5,819 nucleotides of DNA, taken from positions 1-5,819 of the forward strand of contig JAGNNB010000216.1 in NCBI GenBank assembly GCA_017990865.1, read 5' to 3'. The stretch is from Lysobacteraceae bacterium. Its GTDB lineage: Bacteria; Pseudomonadota; Gammaproteobacteria; Xanthomonadales; Xanthomonadaceae. Shown here in pieces: positions 5,621 to 5,819 of this stretch. Both the position numbers and the translations under genes were made by a program. Position 1 is the first letter of the stretch. Every line of letters begins with the position of its first letter. The notes under the pieces were generated by a model, which saw only the letters and a list, made by a program, of their open reading frames with translations, did no database searches and was not told the origin of the DNA.

Positions 5621-5819
5621 TCACTCCACCACAGCCGGCAGCAACTTCTCCGGCTCGGCGTGCGCCTCGACCATCAGTTCGTCGTCGCGGACGTCGATAG
5701 TCACGCGACCGCCGTTGACCAACTTGCCGAACAGCAACTCGTCGGCCAGCGGGCGCTTGATCTTGTCCTGAATCACCCGCGCCATCGGCCGCGCACCCAT
5801 CAGCGGATCGAACCCGTGC
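5621..5819 (-). CDS. clpA: ATP-dependent Clp protease ATP-binding subunit ClpA, C-terminal fragment
   Basis: Only the last 65 codons and the TGA stop are inside the window; the gene enters from the right edge. ClpA is the hexameric AAA+ unfoldase that feeds substrates, including ClpS-delivered N-degron proteins, to the ClpP peptidase. The visible part is the small C-terminal subdomain of the second AAA+ module: GFDPLMGARPMARVIQD (fragment residues 2-18), with the sensor-2 arginine in GAR, followed by KRPLADELLFGKLVNGGRVTI (21-41), which closely parallels the E. coli ClpA C-terminus. The final 20 residues are variable, as in the family. ClpB or ClpC is less likely given this match and the infA/aat neighbourhood. 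The gene converges on infA. No T-rich terminator is apparent directly after its stop, so its transcript may run into the inverted-repeat segment. clpS would be expected beyond the window. Confidence 0.93.
   Translation of the reverse strand, partial: HGFDPLMGARPMARVIQDKIKRPLADELLFGKLVNGGRVTIDVRDDELMVEAHAEPEKLLPAVVE

Noticed and set aside
5496..5771. A 91-codon plus-strand open frame across the insert and the clpA end
   Set aside because: More than half lies antisense to clpA, the composition is Ser/Thr-rich shadow sequence, and no ribosome binding site precedes it.

Overview
The window reads as chromosomal DNA of a high-GC gammaproteobacterium, most likely of the Xanthomonadaceae/Lysobacteraceae. 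The reasons are strong G/C preference at third codon positions, the protein relatives I recognise, and a conserved neighbourhood (trxB ... aat, infA, then clpA pointing the other way) also known from Escherichia coli. The assignment comes from pattern and memory, not from a search.

Layout. Bases 1-174 are the 3' end of a class II cytochrome c-like gene, followed by a GC-rich hairpin that may be its terminator. rluF (275-988), a 23S rRNA pseudouridine synthase, stands alone. A promoter with a good -10 box then appears to start a tight operon: trxB (1149-2102, thioredoxin reductase), an unrecognised exported protein with four mature cysteines (2107-2883), a FemAB-like/GNAT-fold N-acyltransferase (2904-4070), and aat (4067-4816, leucyl/phenylalanyl-tRNA-protein transferase). 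infA (4955-5173, translation initiation factor IF-1) has its own likely promoter and a strong intrinsic terminator. The minus-strand 3' end of clpA (5621-5819) converges on infA.

How the genes connect. Aat attaches Leu or Phe to proteins with N-terminal Lys or Arg, creating N-degrons that ClpS delivers to ClpAP, so the window holds both the writer and the unfoldase of the Leu/N-degron route. RluF and IF-1 belong to ribosome maturation and translation. TrxB maintains thiol redox balance and sits directly before a cysteine-containing exported protein.

The odd part is the infA-clpA gap (5247-5620). It is about 49% G+C by hand count, against clearly GC-rich flanks. It contains a 252-bp segment bounded by imperfect 20-bp inverted repeats (17 of 20 match, the outer 11 perfect), with further nested inverted repeats inside. 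On the minus strand it carries a 34-codon ORF behind a perfect 10-base Shine-Dalgarno sequence. This looks like a small mobile (MITE-like) insertion or a structured RNA locus. I do not recognise the family and see no transposase or target-site duplication.
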